This document shows positions 23,442 to 30,180 of a DNA stretch of 30,715 bases, in pieces. Under the pieces are notes generated by a model that had not been told where the DNA came from, did no database searches, and saw only the letters and a list, made by a program, of their open reading frames with translations. Origin of the DNA: a virus; IMG/VR virus record IMGVR_UViG_3300021957_000186, positions 1 to 30,715 of that record; one strand, written 5' to 3'. The position numbers and the translations under genes are program-made. Position 1 is the stretch's first letter; each line of letters starts with the position of its first letter.

Positions 23442-23779
23442 TTCTTCTTCTTAGTTTCTTTTGGTTTATTTCCCCACAACTTGGGGTTCATCTGGCCGAA
23501 TCCAAAATCAATCTTTTGGACTGCTCCAGCACCGTACTTATCATAGTACATATCAAATAATTCTACAGTCTTTCTACATCGAGTAAGGTCAATATGCTGA
23601 ACCCCATCAACAATGTAATAGACTAGTCTTGCATCATTTGGAAGTGACTTGTCATTCGCTGCTTCAATAGTTGTTTTCTCTTGTAGAATCTGACAACTAT
23701 AGTCTGAAGGATTTATATTCGGTTTGCCTGTACCAAACTCTGCCATTTGTTCTTCCTGTTCCTGTACAGCTGCTGTCAT
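23438..23779 (-). CDS. Conserved hypothetical protein
   Basis: 113 aa from ATG 23779 (MTAAVQEQEEQMAEFGTGKP). This start has GGAGG 6 nt upstream and an ATGA overlap with the previous gene, so it is favoured over a start six codons earlier. The core reads DARLVYYIVDGVQHIDLTRC, RKTVELFDMYYDKYGAGAVQ, and GFGQMNPKLWGNKPKETKKKK is the basic end. No known function. Late-type context with DUF6433-like and membrane genes. Confidence 0.72.
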   Translation of the reverse strand: MTAAVQEQEEQMAEFGTGKPNINPSDYSCQILQEKTTIEAANDKSLPNDARLVYYIVDGVQHIDLTRCRKTVELFDMYYDKYGAGAVQKIDFGFGQMNPKLWGNKPKETKKKK

Positions 23780-24354
23780 GAGCGACCTCCCCATTGAATA
23801 TCTGGATATGCATCCTTCACGTTTTGAAGAGTAACTTTATATTTTTTTTCTAGTGCCCTGTCCTTGATGAGGATAAGAACTTCTGCCTCTAGTGGATGAA
23901 GACCGCGAAGAAGATTGATAAACATCATCTCTCTACGGATATTATTGAGAGTATCATTACCACCTTTTACAAAGTGATAGAGACTATGCCACTCACGACG
24001 GAGAGAGGTCTTGCCTCGTCCATCCATATCTTGTCCAGTAGCAGACTCTCCACCCCTTGCTTCTTTAGCGATGTTCTCTGAGAGTGTTCCAGAATAGACT
24101 GATTGATCTTCCGCATCACCATAAGGAACCTCTCCCTTAGGAAGAAGACTAATTACAGTCTCATCATAATTAAAGATGAAAATACTTTTCAGAGAATCAT
24201 GTTCATACTTCTTGAGCACTTCCACCTTCTTAGCAGCAGAACGTTGCTTTGATGCAAGTTCTAATACTTCATACACAAAGGGATTGGGAGGAAGATCAGG
24301 GATCTTTGTAGGCGTTTTAGGATTCGTTGCCGCCTTCTTCTTCGTCGTGGTCAT
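23776..24354 (-). CDS. DUF6433-like conserved cyanophage protein
   Basis: 192 aa from ATG 24354 (MTTTKKKAATNPKTPTKIPD). After a basic/Pro-rich start come FVYEVLELASKQRSAAKKVE, VLKKYEHDSLKSIFIFNYDE, TVISLLPKGEVPY, then RREWHSLYHFVKGGNDTLNN and NIRREMMFINLLRGLHPLEA (about 142-165), LILIKDRALEKKYK. I associate this layout with the DUF6433 proteins of T4-like cyanophages; function unknown, possibly structural or DNA-binding. It overlaps the membrane gene upstream by 38 nt and the next gene by an ATGA. Confidence 0.75.
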   Translation of the reverse strand: MTTTKKKAATNPKTPTKIPDLPPNPFVYEVLELASKQRSAAKKVEVLKKYEHDSLKSIFIFNYDETVISLLPKGEVPYGDAEDQSVYSGTLSENIAKEARGGESATGQDMDGRGKTSLRREWHSLYHFVKGGNDTLNNIRREMMFINLLRGLHPLEAEVLILIKDRALEKKYKVTLQNVKDAYPDIQWGGRS

Positions 24355-24544
24355 AATCGTTTTCAAATCGTACTGCTAAAATTTCATCGGGTAGAATGTT
24401 ACCATTCTCATCAAACATCTCTGGGTGTGTATAAACTGGTTGAGTTTGGTAGAAATGTTCTTTTGCTAACCATCCTACCACACCTCCTACAAAAAAGAAC
24501 ATTATGGAAATTAATGTTCCAAACGTGAGAGCTACTGCTATCAT
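24317..24544 (-). CDS. Small membrane protein
   Basis: 75 aa. One transmembrane helix near the N-terminus (AVALTFGTLISIMFFFVGGV then VGWLA, residues 3-27), followed by a cytoplasmic or periplasmic acidic part with NGNILPDEILAVRFENDYDH and an EEEGG end. The 'NILPDEILAVRFEN' segment looks conserved among cyanophages. Its job is unknown; small phage membrane proteins are often linked with lysis or host takeover, but nothing here shows that. Confidence 0.75.
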   Translation of the reverse strand: MIAVALTFGTLISIMFFFVGGVVGWLAKEHFYQTQPVYTHPEMFDENGNILPDEILAVRFENDYDHDEEEGGNES

Positions 24545-24558
24545 CTTTCTACTCCAGA

Positions 24559-24768
24559 CTATTTTTTTCTAATGTCCAAATAGAAGTTTAAATGTAATAC
24601 AATCTCTTTTTGGAAAAAGGAGATCATTTTACCAAACTTTATTTGAAAAGTTTTGGGCTTCTCTGGGGATCTTCTCCTATTCCGTAGTAATAATTCCACA
24701 CCCCGATTTATATTCTGGGGATCTGACTTATTTAGTGCGCTTTTTTCGTCGTCCTGGTTTTCGGTCAT
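24559..24768 (-). CDS. Small hypothetical protein
   Basis: 69 aa from ATG 24768 (MTENQDDEKSALNKSDPQNI). GGAG lies 8 nt upstream of this ATG. Basic middle NRGVELLLRNRRRSPEKPKT and a hydrophobic/aromatic end FQIKFGKMISFFQKEIVLHL. Overlaps the preceding gene by 41 nt. No family recognised. The ending pattern alternates hydrophobic residues like beta strands. Confidence 0.55.
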   Translation of the reverse strand: MTENQDDEKSALNKSDPQNINRGVELLLRNRRRSPEKPKTFQIKFGKMISFFQKEIVLHLNFYLDIRKK

Positions 24769-25087
24769 CACTATATCTCCTAGCATCTTCAGTGATACTG
24801 AACAAATATGCTTTTATTTTTCTTGCTTGGGGTTTGGGAATGTGGCCATAACCCTCACGTAGTTGTTTATGAACATCATCAGAACCACCTTCTAGATATA
24901 CTTCAAGGTCTTCTATGAGTGAGAAGAGTTCCTTAATAGTTGTGCTATCGAGGAACTCGTCAATCTCATGTTTCTTTGTTTTTATACCTCTCAAGTAATC
25001 GTAGAACTTTAAGTTCATCTGTCCCCCAAAGGCATTGTCAATTGCGTGTTCGACTAAATCGTAGATGTCGTTGAGGTTTTGTTCCAT
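24728..25087 (-). CDS. Conserved hypothetical protein
   Basis: 119 aa: MEQNLNDIYDLVEHAIDNAF, GGQMNLKFYDYLRGIKTKKH, EIDEFLDSTTIKELFSLIED, LEVYLEGGSDDVHKQLREGY, then GHIPKPQARKIKAYLFSITE and a very basic end (RKPGRRKKRTK). Helical, with a nucleic-acid-like basic tail. Function unknown. Its ATG overlaps the glutaredoxin stop (TAATG) and its own stop overlaps a CTAAATA motif at 24729-24736. Confidence 0.75.
   Translation of the reverse strand: MEQNLNDIYDLVEHAIDNAFGGQMNLKFYDYLRGIKTKKHEIDEFLDSTTIKELFSLIEDLEVYLEGGSDDVHKQLREGYGHIPKPQARKIKAYLFSITEDARRYSDDRKPGRRKKRTK
24729..24736 (-). promoter_or_regulatory. Late promoter-like motif ACTAAATA
   Basis: Minus strand ACTAAATA at the 3' end of the 119-aa gene. 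It falls inside the next gene (24559-24768), so it could only serve genes further down, such as the membrane gene at 24544. Weak. Confidence 0.3.
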
Positions 25088-25320
25088 TAAACTAACTTAT
25101 GTTCCTTTAGATATTGAACTGTTTCCGTACATCCACCGATAAGAACATCATCTTTCAGAACTCTGGGAAAAGTTTGACCTTGGCCAAACTTTTCGTAGAA
25201 CTCTGGTCTCTCAAAGTCCCTACCTAATTTCTGAACCACATACTTAAGTTCTGCAAGTTGAAGAACTTGTTCTATTTTAGTGCAATAAGGGCACCCGTCG
25301 CGTGAATAAATCGTGTACAT
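25087..25320 (-). CDS. grx: Glutaredoxin
   Basis: 77 aa. Classic glutaredoxin: MYTIYSRDGCPYCTKIEQVL with the active site CPYC (10-13), cis-proline turn TFPRVLKDDVLIGG and the following GGCTETVQYL. It reduces disulfides with glutathione and would recycle ribonucleotide reductase during phage DNA synthesis (T4 NrdC plays such a role). A CTAAATA motif lies 12 nt upstream of the ATG. The usual length is about 80-85 residues. Confidence 0.93.
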   Translation of the reverse strand: MYTIYSRDGCPYCTKIEQVLQLAELKYVVQKLGRDFERPEFYEKFGQGQTFPRVLKDDVLIGGCTETVQYLKEHKLV

Positions 25321-25331
25321 ATTTTGAATTT

Positions 25332-25339
25332 TATTTAGG
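25332..25339 (-). promoter_or_regulatory. Late promoter-like motif CCTAAATA
   Basis: Minus strand CCTAAATA about 12 nt before the glutaredoxin ATG, in the 54-nt gap after the 122-aa gene. Closer to the start than the other late motifs, so the transcript leader would be very short. Confidence 0.4.
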
Positions 25340-25374
25340 GGTCAAATGTTTTTGAGTTAGAGGATGATAACTTT

Positions 25375-25743
25375 TTACTTACTGTAAGTATCATACATTT
25401 TTGTATCATCTTCTTTCTTGAGTTCGGCAGCAAGTTCTTTTTCAGTCTTGAGATGTTGAGGTTTGTGCTCTCTATCCATAGGTTTAGAAGGATCAAAGGG
25501 ATCTCTTGTGAGATTTTTGATAACAATGAATGCTTCTTTGTTATACTTACGAGTGCCAATAGGTGATTGCCATTTCTTGTTATAGACTTCACCGACATCA
25601 ATACCAGAAACTTGAGTTCCTGCCATCTCAACTACGATGTTATCTCCTTCTTCCCACCCATATTTTTGGGCAAGAGAAGAAATTTGTTCATAAACAGATG
25701 GAGCATCCATTACTCGATCTTCTGGTTCAAGATTTCCGAGCAT
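25375..25743 (-). CDS. Conserved hypothetical protein
   Basis: 122 aa: MLGNLEPEDRVMDAPSVYEQ (1-20), ISSLAQKYGWEEGDNIVVEM, AGTQVSGIDVGEVYNKKWQS, PIGTRKYNKEAFIVIKNLTR, then a polar Lys/Glu tail. A second in-frame Met at residue 12 could be the start. The beta-rich middle (GDNIVVEMAGTQVSGIDVGE) looks like a small barrel. Function unknown. It follows the microprotein gene after a gap containing one copy of a 13-bp repeat. Confidence 0.7.
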   Translation of the reverse strand: MLGNLEPEDRVMDAPSVYEQISSLAQKYGWEEGDNIVVEMAGTQVSGIDVGEVYNKKWQSPIGTRKYNKEAFIVIKNLTRDPFDPSKPMDREHKPQHLKTEKELAAELKKEDDTKMYDTYSK

Positions 25744-25750
25744 ATAAAAA

Positions 25751-25801
25751 GATCAACAGGCCTTTAGTATATCATACTTTTTTTCTTGGATCAACAGGCC
25801 T
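25751..25801. repeat. Direct repeat pair, 13 bp
   Basis: GATCAACAGGCCT occurs at 25751-25763 and again at 25789-25801, 38 bp apart. The second copy codes Pro-Val-Asp in the microprotein; the first lies in the gap before the 122-aa gene. It probably marks a short duplication or a deletion scar. Confidence 0.7.
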
Positions 25802-25846
25802 GAATGGACAATCGGAACATCCAGCACCACAACATCCTCTACTCAT
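25772..25846 (-). CDS. 24-residue Cys-rich microprotein
   Basis: MSRGCCGAGCSDCPFRPVDP then RKKV, stop. The ATG overlaps the purM stop as ATGA, a layout used throughout this operon for real genes. Four Cys in 9 residues (CC-x3-C-x2-C) resemble the 'CCGxGCxxCP' motif found in short metal-binding or oxidoreductase-like segments (DUF5522, PF09791 type). Far below normal gene-calling length, hence easily missed. Function unknown; metal binding is likely if expressed. Confidence 0.6.
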   Translation of the reverse strand: MSRGCCGAGCSDCPFRPVDPRKKV

Positions 25847-26772
25847 TTTACTTCTCCAATAACCCAAGATCTCATACCAAACGGAGTGTCAGCAATCAAA
25901 GTTTGAGTGTGCTCTACTACCTCTGGTGGGACAACTAAACAAAACCCAATACCAAGATTGAATACATTTTTCATTTCATCTTCAGAAATATCTCCTGCCT
26001 GCTGGATCTTGTTAAAGAGTTCTGGTCGTTCCCAAGCAGAGTAATCAACATCAACTGCAAGACCCTTTGGAAGGCATCGTGGGAGGTTCTCAGGCAGTCC
26101 TCCGCCTGTGATGTGTGCCATGCCTAGGATGGGAACTTCATCCAACAGGTGCTGAATGAGACGGGCATAGATGGTTGTTGGAACCAGCAGCTCAGGCATC
26201 TCCTTATAGTAAATGTAATTTCTGTTAAGCAAATAGTTAACAAGAGTATATCCATTACTATGAAGACCACTACTCTCAATGCCAATGACTACATCACCAG
26301 ATCGAATATTAGTTCCATCAACAATATCATGCTTCTCTACAACACCAGTACAGAAACCAGCAAGATCATAATCAGTTGCTCTAAAATGTTCGGCAGTTTC
26401 TCCACCTAGTAGTTCCATTCCTGCCATAGCACAACCGGTGGCAACTCCATGAACAATGTCACTGACGTTAGCATCAAGCGATTTGGTAGAAATATAGTCT
26501 AGAAAATATAATGGTTTAGCGCCAGAACATATAACGTCATTGACGCACATAGCAACGAGATCCTGACCAATAGTTGTGTAATCATTAGCAATCCTACAAA
26601 TGTTAATTTTAGTTCCGACACCATCAGCACCAGATACAAGTACAGGTTTCTCATATCCTGATGGCACTTCCATCATTCCATTGAACCCACCAATGTTAGG
26701 TGCCAGTGCTTTGATGTACTCTACAAAGGATCTACCCTTGATAATGTCAACACCAGAAGTTTTGTAGTCCAT
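25843..26772 (-). CDS. purM: Phosphoribosylformylglycinamidine cyclo-ligase (AIR synthetase) PurM
   Basis: 309 aa from ATG 26772 (MDYKTSGVDIIKGRSFVEYI); E. coli PurM is 345. Family motifs: SGADGVGTKI (ATP site), NDVICSGAKPLYFLDY, GGETAEHF, SSGLHSNGYTLV, AHITGGGLPENLPR. PurM closes FGAM to AIR in purine synthesis. With PurS and PurC here it supports nucleotide supply. The phage form lacks the usual 'MPGMY' after GGETAE. The ATG shares a base with the stop of the 89-aa gene. Confidence 0.97.
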   Translation of the reverse strand: MDYKTSGVDIIKGRSFVEYIKALAPNIGGFNGMMEVPSGYEKPVLVSGADGVGTKINICRIANDYTTIGQDLVAMCVNDVICSGAKPLYFLDYISTKSLDANVSDIVHGVATGCAMAGMELLGGETAEHFRATDYDLAGFCTGVVEKHDIVDGTNIRSGDVVIGIESSGLHSNGYTLVNYLLNRNYIYYKEMPELLVPTTIYARLIQHLLDEVPILGMAHITGGGLPENLPRCLPKGLAVDVDYSAWERPELFNKIQQAGDISEDEMKNVFNLGIGFCLVVPPEVVEHTQTLIADTPFGMRSWVIGEVK

Positions 26773-27041
26773 CAATAAATTTCTCCTTTAGCAATTTGTT
26801 CACGACGTTTTAGTTTCCATACAATATAATCCATTGTTGGGATACATATAGGGTTCCAACCAACAAAGGTGGTTGACTCTCCACTTGGTATCTTCCAACA
26901 CTCAGCATCATCATTCTCAAGGTCTAATGACTTACGATACTCATCCTCACCAAACATAACAACAGCTCGCTCTGCTTGGTTCAAACTTCTAAAGCAATCG
27001 AAACCAAGTTTTCTAATCTCATCAGGGATGTGGTGTTTCAT
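26772..27041 (-). CDS. Hypothetical protein in the purine operon
   Basis: 89 aa: MKHHIPDEIRKLGFDCFRSL, NQAERAVVMFGEDEYRKSLD, LENDDAECWKIPSGESTTFV, GWNPICIPTMDYIVWKLKRR. Unknown family. Tightly coupled on both sides (ATGA with the nuclease gene, TGATG with purM), so probably co-translated with the purine enzymes. Two small Trp-rich stretches suggest a compact fold. Confidence 0.7.
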   Translation of the reverse strand: MKHHIPDEIRKLGFDCFRSLNQAERAVVMFGEDEYRKSLDLENDDAECWKIPSGESTTFVGWNPICIPTMDYIVWKLKRREQIAKGEIY

Positions 27042-27448
27042 AATAATGCCTGCAGACCCTCATTTATTAGTCCCCTACTTTTTCGAGTAGGACATATACT
27101 AACAGATGTCGGCATTGTGTCATCATGTTTGAGTTTATCAACACTCACTACTATCATATCATCATTTGAAGTATTATGAACAATCAAGTAATCAAACTCT
27201 TCACCAGTATAGTTCCCAGTCCCCTTGTTTCTCTTTCTTCTAAGGTCAAGGGTATTGGGATTATATCTCTTATCTTGAGGGGTGAATCGTTTGATCTGCA
27301 ATCTCTTATTATTCTTCTCTACCATAAAATCCCAACCTTTATCAATAGTTGGTGATATGAGTTGGTACTGTTCATCATCAATGAATTCATACCATGCTTT
27401 TGCAAAAGCATATTCACTTGCCAAACCTCTCAATCTATGTGGTTTCAT
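27038..27448 (-). CDS. PD-(D/E)XK nuclease-like protein (PDDEXK_5 type outline)
   Basis: 136 aa. Candidate catalytic set: E12 in LASEYAFAKAW, D40 in DKGWDFMV, Q51-x-K53 in RLQIKRF. This order (Glu helix, Asp strand, Q/E-x-K strand) fits the PD-(D/E)XK fold, and the 'GxxxE.....A........xP..D.GWDFMV......RLQIK' layout is like the I-Ssp6803I/PDDEXK_5 group found in cyanobacteria. A basic patch follows (LDLRRKRNKGTGNY). It lies between purC and the 89-aa gene with ATGA overlaps. A homing, repair or host-DNA role cannot be told apart here. Confidence 0.65.
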   Translation of the reverse strand: MKPHRLRGLASEYAFAKAWYEFIDDEQYQLISPTIDKGWDFMVEKNNKRLQIKRFTPQDKRYNPNTLDLRRKRNKGTGNYTGEEFDYLIVHNTSNDDMIVVSVDKLKHDDTMPTSVSICPTRKSRGLINEGLQALL

Positions 27449-28143
27449 TGAATAGCAAGGGGTTGTAGTCGGTCAAGAATATAACGATAGGCAGGAACGA
27501 TATCTCCTTCGTCCTTTCTGAATAGATCTTTATCAAATCTTTCATCACTACCAATCTTCCAGAGCCTCATGCTATCGGGACTAATCTCATCGGCAAGTAG
27601 CAACTCACCATGAGCAGTATATCCATACTCGATTTTGAAATCTACAAGATCAATACCCATGATGTAGAACATCTGACGGAGATAATCATTGATACGCAAT
27701 GTCATCTCAACAAAGGGTTCAGGATCATATCCCATCAAACGCACACGGTCTGGTGTCAGTAAAGGGTCATGCTTACTATCATCTTTCAAGAAGAATTCTA
27801 CAATAGGATGAGGCAGAGGATAACCTTCCTTGAGAGTTGTCTCACGAACAATAGATCCAGCAGCACGATTACGACAGATGACTTCCAGAGGAACGATGTC
27901 TACACTCTTACAGATCATCTTGTTAGCACCAACCATATCAATATAATGGGTTGGGATAAATTCTTTGGAAAGTTTTTCAAAGATGATAGATGAGATGCTA
28001 CAGCAGAGAGATCCTTTTCCTAAAGGATGATCTTTCTTCTCTCCGTTCCCTGCAGTCACCTTATCATGATATTCAATGATTACACGGTCAGCATCATCTC
28101 CCTGATAAACAGTTTTGACCTTTCCTTCTACAATTACTTCCAT
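27445..28143 (-). CDS. purC: Phosphoribosylaminoimidazole-succinocarboxamide synthase PurC
   Basis: 232 aa (E. coli 237). Motifs: VEGKVKTVYQGDDADRVIIE (5-24), HDKVTAGNGEKKD, PLEVICRNRAAGSIVRET, VDFKIEYG and ADEISPDSMRLW. PurC joins aspartate to CAIR to give SAICAR. It overlaps the AbrB-like gene by 10 nt and the nuclease-like gene by an ATGA. Full length with all substrate motifs, so probably active. Confidence 0.97.
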   Translation of the reverse strand: MEVIVEGKVKTVYQGDDADRVIIEYHDKVTAGNGEKKDHPLGKGSLCCSISSIIFEKLSKEFIPTHYIDMVGANKMICKSVDIVPLEVICRNRAAGSIVRETTLKEGYPLPHPIVEFFLKDDSKHDPLLTPDRVRLMGYDPEPFVEMTLRINDYLRQMFYIMGIDLVDFKIEYGYTAHGELLLADEISPDSMRLWKIGSDERFDKDLFRKDEGDIVPAYRYILDRLQPLAIQ

Positions 28144-28493
28144 AATTTTTTTACTGTGAACGATCCATCTTTGTTATCTATCCATTCAACTTCATCACCT
28201 GGTTCCCAATTTAATTCAGTTAGAAGTTCCTTAGGTATGGTAATCACACCTTCATCTTCAACAGGAATATTATAAATCATTTTGCTTTCATCACACCCAG
28301 TCACCTCAGCTTTGTAAGTAATAGTAATTTGATTATATACTTCGTCTCGGTTATCGCTGTTGTATACATGACAACGTTCGATCTTAGCATCTAATATATT
28401 CACTACGTTATCTAGTTGATGTTCAACTATAAACTTTTTAAATCCATCATCCATCCAACTCTTGTTAGATCCTGGTATGTTAAATCCTTCCAT
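28134..28493 (-). CDS. Protein with C-terminal AbrB/SpoVT/MazE-like domain
   Basis: 119 aa. The last 40 residues read EGVITIPKELLTELNWEPGD then EVEWIDNKDGSFTVKKL: the swapped-hairpin DNA-binding pattern 'xITIPKEL...L.W.PGDEVE......G.....K'. The N-terminal 75 residues are a separate region with MDDGFKKFIVEHQLDNVVNI and a beta-rich stretch NQITITYKAEVTGCDESKMI. It is placed between purS and purC (overlaps with both). It could regulate the operon or act on host promoters (inference). Confidence 0.75.
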   Translation of the reverse strand: MEGFNIPGSNKSWMDDGFKKFIVEHQLDNVVNILDAKIERCHVYNSDNRDEVYNQITITYKAEVTGCDESKMIYNIPVEDEGVITIPKELLTELNWEPGDEVEWIDNKDGSFTVKKLWK

Positions 28494-28771
28494 TATTCAA
28501 TACCTTTAGGGAAACTTTCAATCTCAGTCAATTCATAATCCCAGTCTTCCATGACTGTATTGGCATAGAAACGATCAGAAAGCATTTCAATTTCTTTCAC
28601 TGCATACTCTCTGGTCGGTGCTTCCATCCAAATATCAATTACCTTACCAAGTCTAAGTTTCTTGATATTCAACTCAGACAATCGTCTACTACCATCTCTC
28701 ACAGCATTACCTGGAGAGTCATCAACCTGTGATCTCAGACGGATGAATACTAATGCTTTAAATTTAAGCAT
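28493..28771 (-). CDS. purS: Phosphoribosylformylglycinamidine synthase subunit PurS
   Basis: 92 aa. PurS signature: KALVFIRLRSQVDDSPGNAV (4-23), LNIKKLRLGKVIDIWMEAPT (about 34-53), and FYANTVMEDWDYELTEIE at the end, matching 'VxVxLxxxVxDPxGxAV...L......(V)R.GK.i.........A......LLxNPVxExxxxE'. PurS is the small subunit that bridges PurL and PurQ; neither is in this window. An intrinsic terminator lies directly before the ATG with its U run touching the start codon. The stop shares a base with the next ATG (TAATG). Confidence 0.9.
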   Translation of the reverse strand: MLKFKALVFIRLRSQVDDSPGNAVRDGSRRLSELNIKKLRLGKVIDIWMEAPTREYAVKEIEMLSDRFYANTVMEDWDYELTEIESFPKGIE

Positions 28772-28794
28772 AAAAAAGAGGGTGTTTAACCCTC
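28772..28794 (-). terminator. Rho-independent terminator abutting the purS start
   Basis: Minus strand GAGGGT-TAAAC-ACCCTC then TTTTTT directly followed by ATG of purS. It ends transcription of the 72-aa gene (stop at 28803) and may act as an attenuator for the pur operon. The only purine-rich stretch before purS (AGGAGGG) is in the hairpin. Confidence 0.8.
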
Positions 28795-28802
28795 CTAATA
28801 TA

Positions 28803-29021
28803 TCATTCTTCAGTTTGTTTGTAAAGGTCTTCCAGTTTTTCTCTGGATAGATCTACATACATCAACTCTTCACCTGCTTGTGGTGCCTCAGGATGCTTTG
28901 GTTTGGGAGGATTCCTCATCTCTATGTTAATAGATTGAATGTTAGCCCACATCATAGCGAAGGCACCACCGGCAATGAGAGCGAAGCATGTGAAATAAAG
29001 AAAGACTTCAAAACTATTCAT
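28803..29021 (-). CDS. Small membrane protein
   Basis: 72 aa from ATG 29021 (MNSFEVFLYFTCFALIAGGA). One transmembrane helix (about 5-27, continuing FAMMWANIQ), then a Pro-rich linker NPPKPKHPEAPQAGEELMYV and a helical acidic end (SREKLEDLYKQTEE). The start overlaps the stop of the next upstream gene (TAATG). A frame running further upstream would overlap that gene by 87 nt and is not believed. Function unknown; followed by the terminator at 28772. Confidence 0.75.
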   Translation of the reverse strand: MNSFEVFLYFTCFALIAGGAFAMMWANIQSINIEMRNPPKPKHPEAPQAGEELMYVDLSREKLEDLYKQTEE

Positions 29022-29266
29022 TATGCTTCCTGTAATGATTGAACTGTATTGTGAAGTTCTCCAATGTCTAGGAGACCTTCTGCACTGAACCAGGGAGCAT
29101 TCGCCCAACTAAACCCCTCACCCATTGTGCTATCGGGTGCTGTGATATACCAATGACATGCGGTGTCTGGTACATCTACTGCACATTTAGACCAATCGTC
29201 GCTCCACTGTGGGACTTGCACCCACATTAGAGCAGCAAACATAAAAGTGAATAGAGATTTAATCAT
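29021..29266 (-). CDS. Secreted or membrane-anchored small protein
   Basis: 81 aa. N-terminal signal-like segment MIKSLFTFMFAALMWVQVP (1-19), then WSDDWSKCAVDVPDTACHWY (21-40), ITAPDSTMGEGFSWANAPWF, ending in LGEL-type helix HNTVQSLQEA. Two Cys ten residues apart suggest a disulfide outside the cytoplasm. Rich in Trp. Unknown function; coupled to the membrane protein after it (TAATG), so the two may work together. Confidence 0.72.
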   Translation of the reverse strand: MIKSLFTFMFAALMWVQVPQWSDDWSKCAVDVPDTACHWYITAPDSTMGEGFSWANAPWFSAEGLLDIGELHNTVQSLQEA

Positions 29267-29289
29267 GTCTTATTAAAGGTTTTGCGTGG

Positions 29290-30180
29290 TCAAGAATTTG
29301 TCCTCAAACTGGCATAATCAAAAACTTTCTGAGGAATATTAATTCCTAATGATTCTTCAAATCCTTTGAATCCTGGAGCAGAATTTGCTTCACAGATTTT
29401 ATATCCGTCATCGTGAAATAATAAGTCAACCCCAGCAATATCAAGATCAAGAGCTTTTGCAACTTGAATACTAAGCATTTCCAATTCGTCATCCACATCG
29501 TATGCTTCCCCTTGACCTCCACGGGAAATATTGGCTTTAAATGAACCATCAGTAGATTTGCGTTGCATAGCACCAACAACTCTACCACCAATAACAATTA
29601 CCCTCAGATCTCTTCCTTCTGATTCTTTAATATATTCCTGAACAATCATAGAATTCTTAAAGTCAAGAGAAGAAATAAGTTCCGACAAATCTTCAAAATG
29701 TTTAGCGTCTTCACAAAGAAAAACACCATCTCCATGTGATCCAGTTATAACTTTCAGGACACAAGGAAATCCCACTACCTTTTCAACTAACTCAGATTTA
29801 CATGGAAATCTAGTCAGCATAGTTTTGGGAATAGGAAGTCCTGCTTGTGCCAAAATTTGATTGGCATGAAACTTATCCTTTGATGCTTCAATAGAAGCAG
29901 AATTAGGAAGAGTTTGGACATTCATTCTCTCGAATTGTCTGAGAACACTGAGATTAAAATAGTCAGTGCCACTCCCAGTACGAGCAAGTATGCCGTCAGG
30001 CAGAGAAACAATATCATTACAATGTCGAATAGATTTACGGTCATCTCTGGATACAATCAAATCAATTTCGTTAGCATAAACCAAACGAAGATCGATATTA
30101 TATTTATCTGATTCTTCAACAAATCTTTGTCTTTCATAGATCTCTGTGGTGAGACGATTACCAAGCATCCAGAGTTTCAT
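29290..30180 (-). CDS. rimK: RimK-family ATP-grasp ligase
   Basis: 296 aa. ATP-grasp features: K143 with TGSHGDGVFL (146-155), QEYI (181-184), GRDLRVIVIGGRVVGAMQRK (189-208), FKANISRGGQGE (214-225), and the metal-binding IAGVDLLFHDDGY then ICEANSAPGFKGFE (248-275). This is the RimK/LysX type, which joins amino acids (in E. coli, Glu to ribosomal protein S6 or free peptides). In a phage it may modify the host ribosome or another protein, or make a small peptide (inference). The last gene of the window's right end overlaps it at one base (30180). Confidence 0.85.
   Translation of the reverse strand: MKLWMLGNRLTTEIYERQRFVEESDKYNIDLRLVYANEIDLIVSRDDRKSIRHCNDIVSLPDGILARTGSGTDYFNLSVLRQFERMNVQTLPNSASIEASKDKFHANQILAQAGLPIPKTMLTRFPCKSELVEKVVGFPCVLKVITGSHGDGVFLCEDAKHFEDLSELISSLDFKNSMIVQEYIKESEGRDLRVIVIGGRVVGAMQRKSTDGSFKANISRGGQGEAYDVDDELEMLSIQVAKALDLDIAGVDLLFHDDGYKICEANSAPGFKGFEESLGINIPQKVFDYASLRTNS

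Noticed and set aside
25335-25631. 98-codon minus-strand frame opposite in phase to the 122-aa gene
   Set aside because: It overlaps a better-supported frame almost completely, has Leu/Lys-rich out-of-frame composition and no ribosome site.
27068-27090. Hairpin CCTACT/AGTAGG near the end of the PD-(D/E)XK gene
   Set aside because: Inside coding sequence with no following T run in transcript sense; likely chance.
28757-28787. Possible promoter TTAAAC-17-TAAATT overlapping the purS terminator
   Set aside because: Both boxes are poor matches and the start site would fall inside purS, which has no suitable later start codon.
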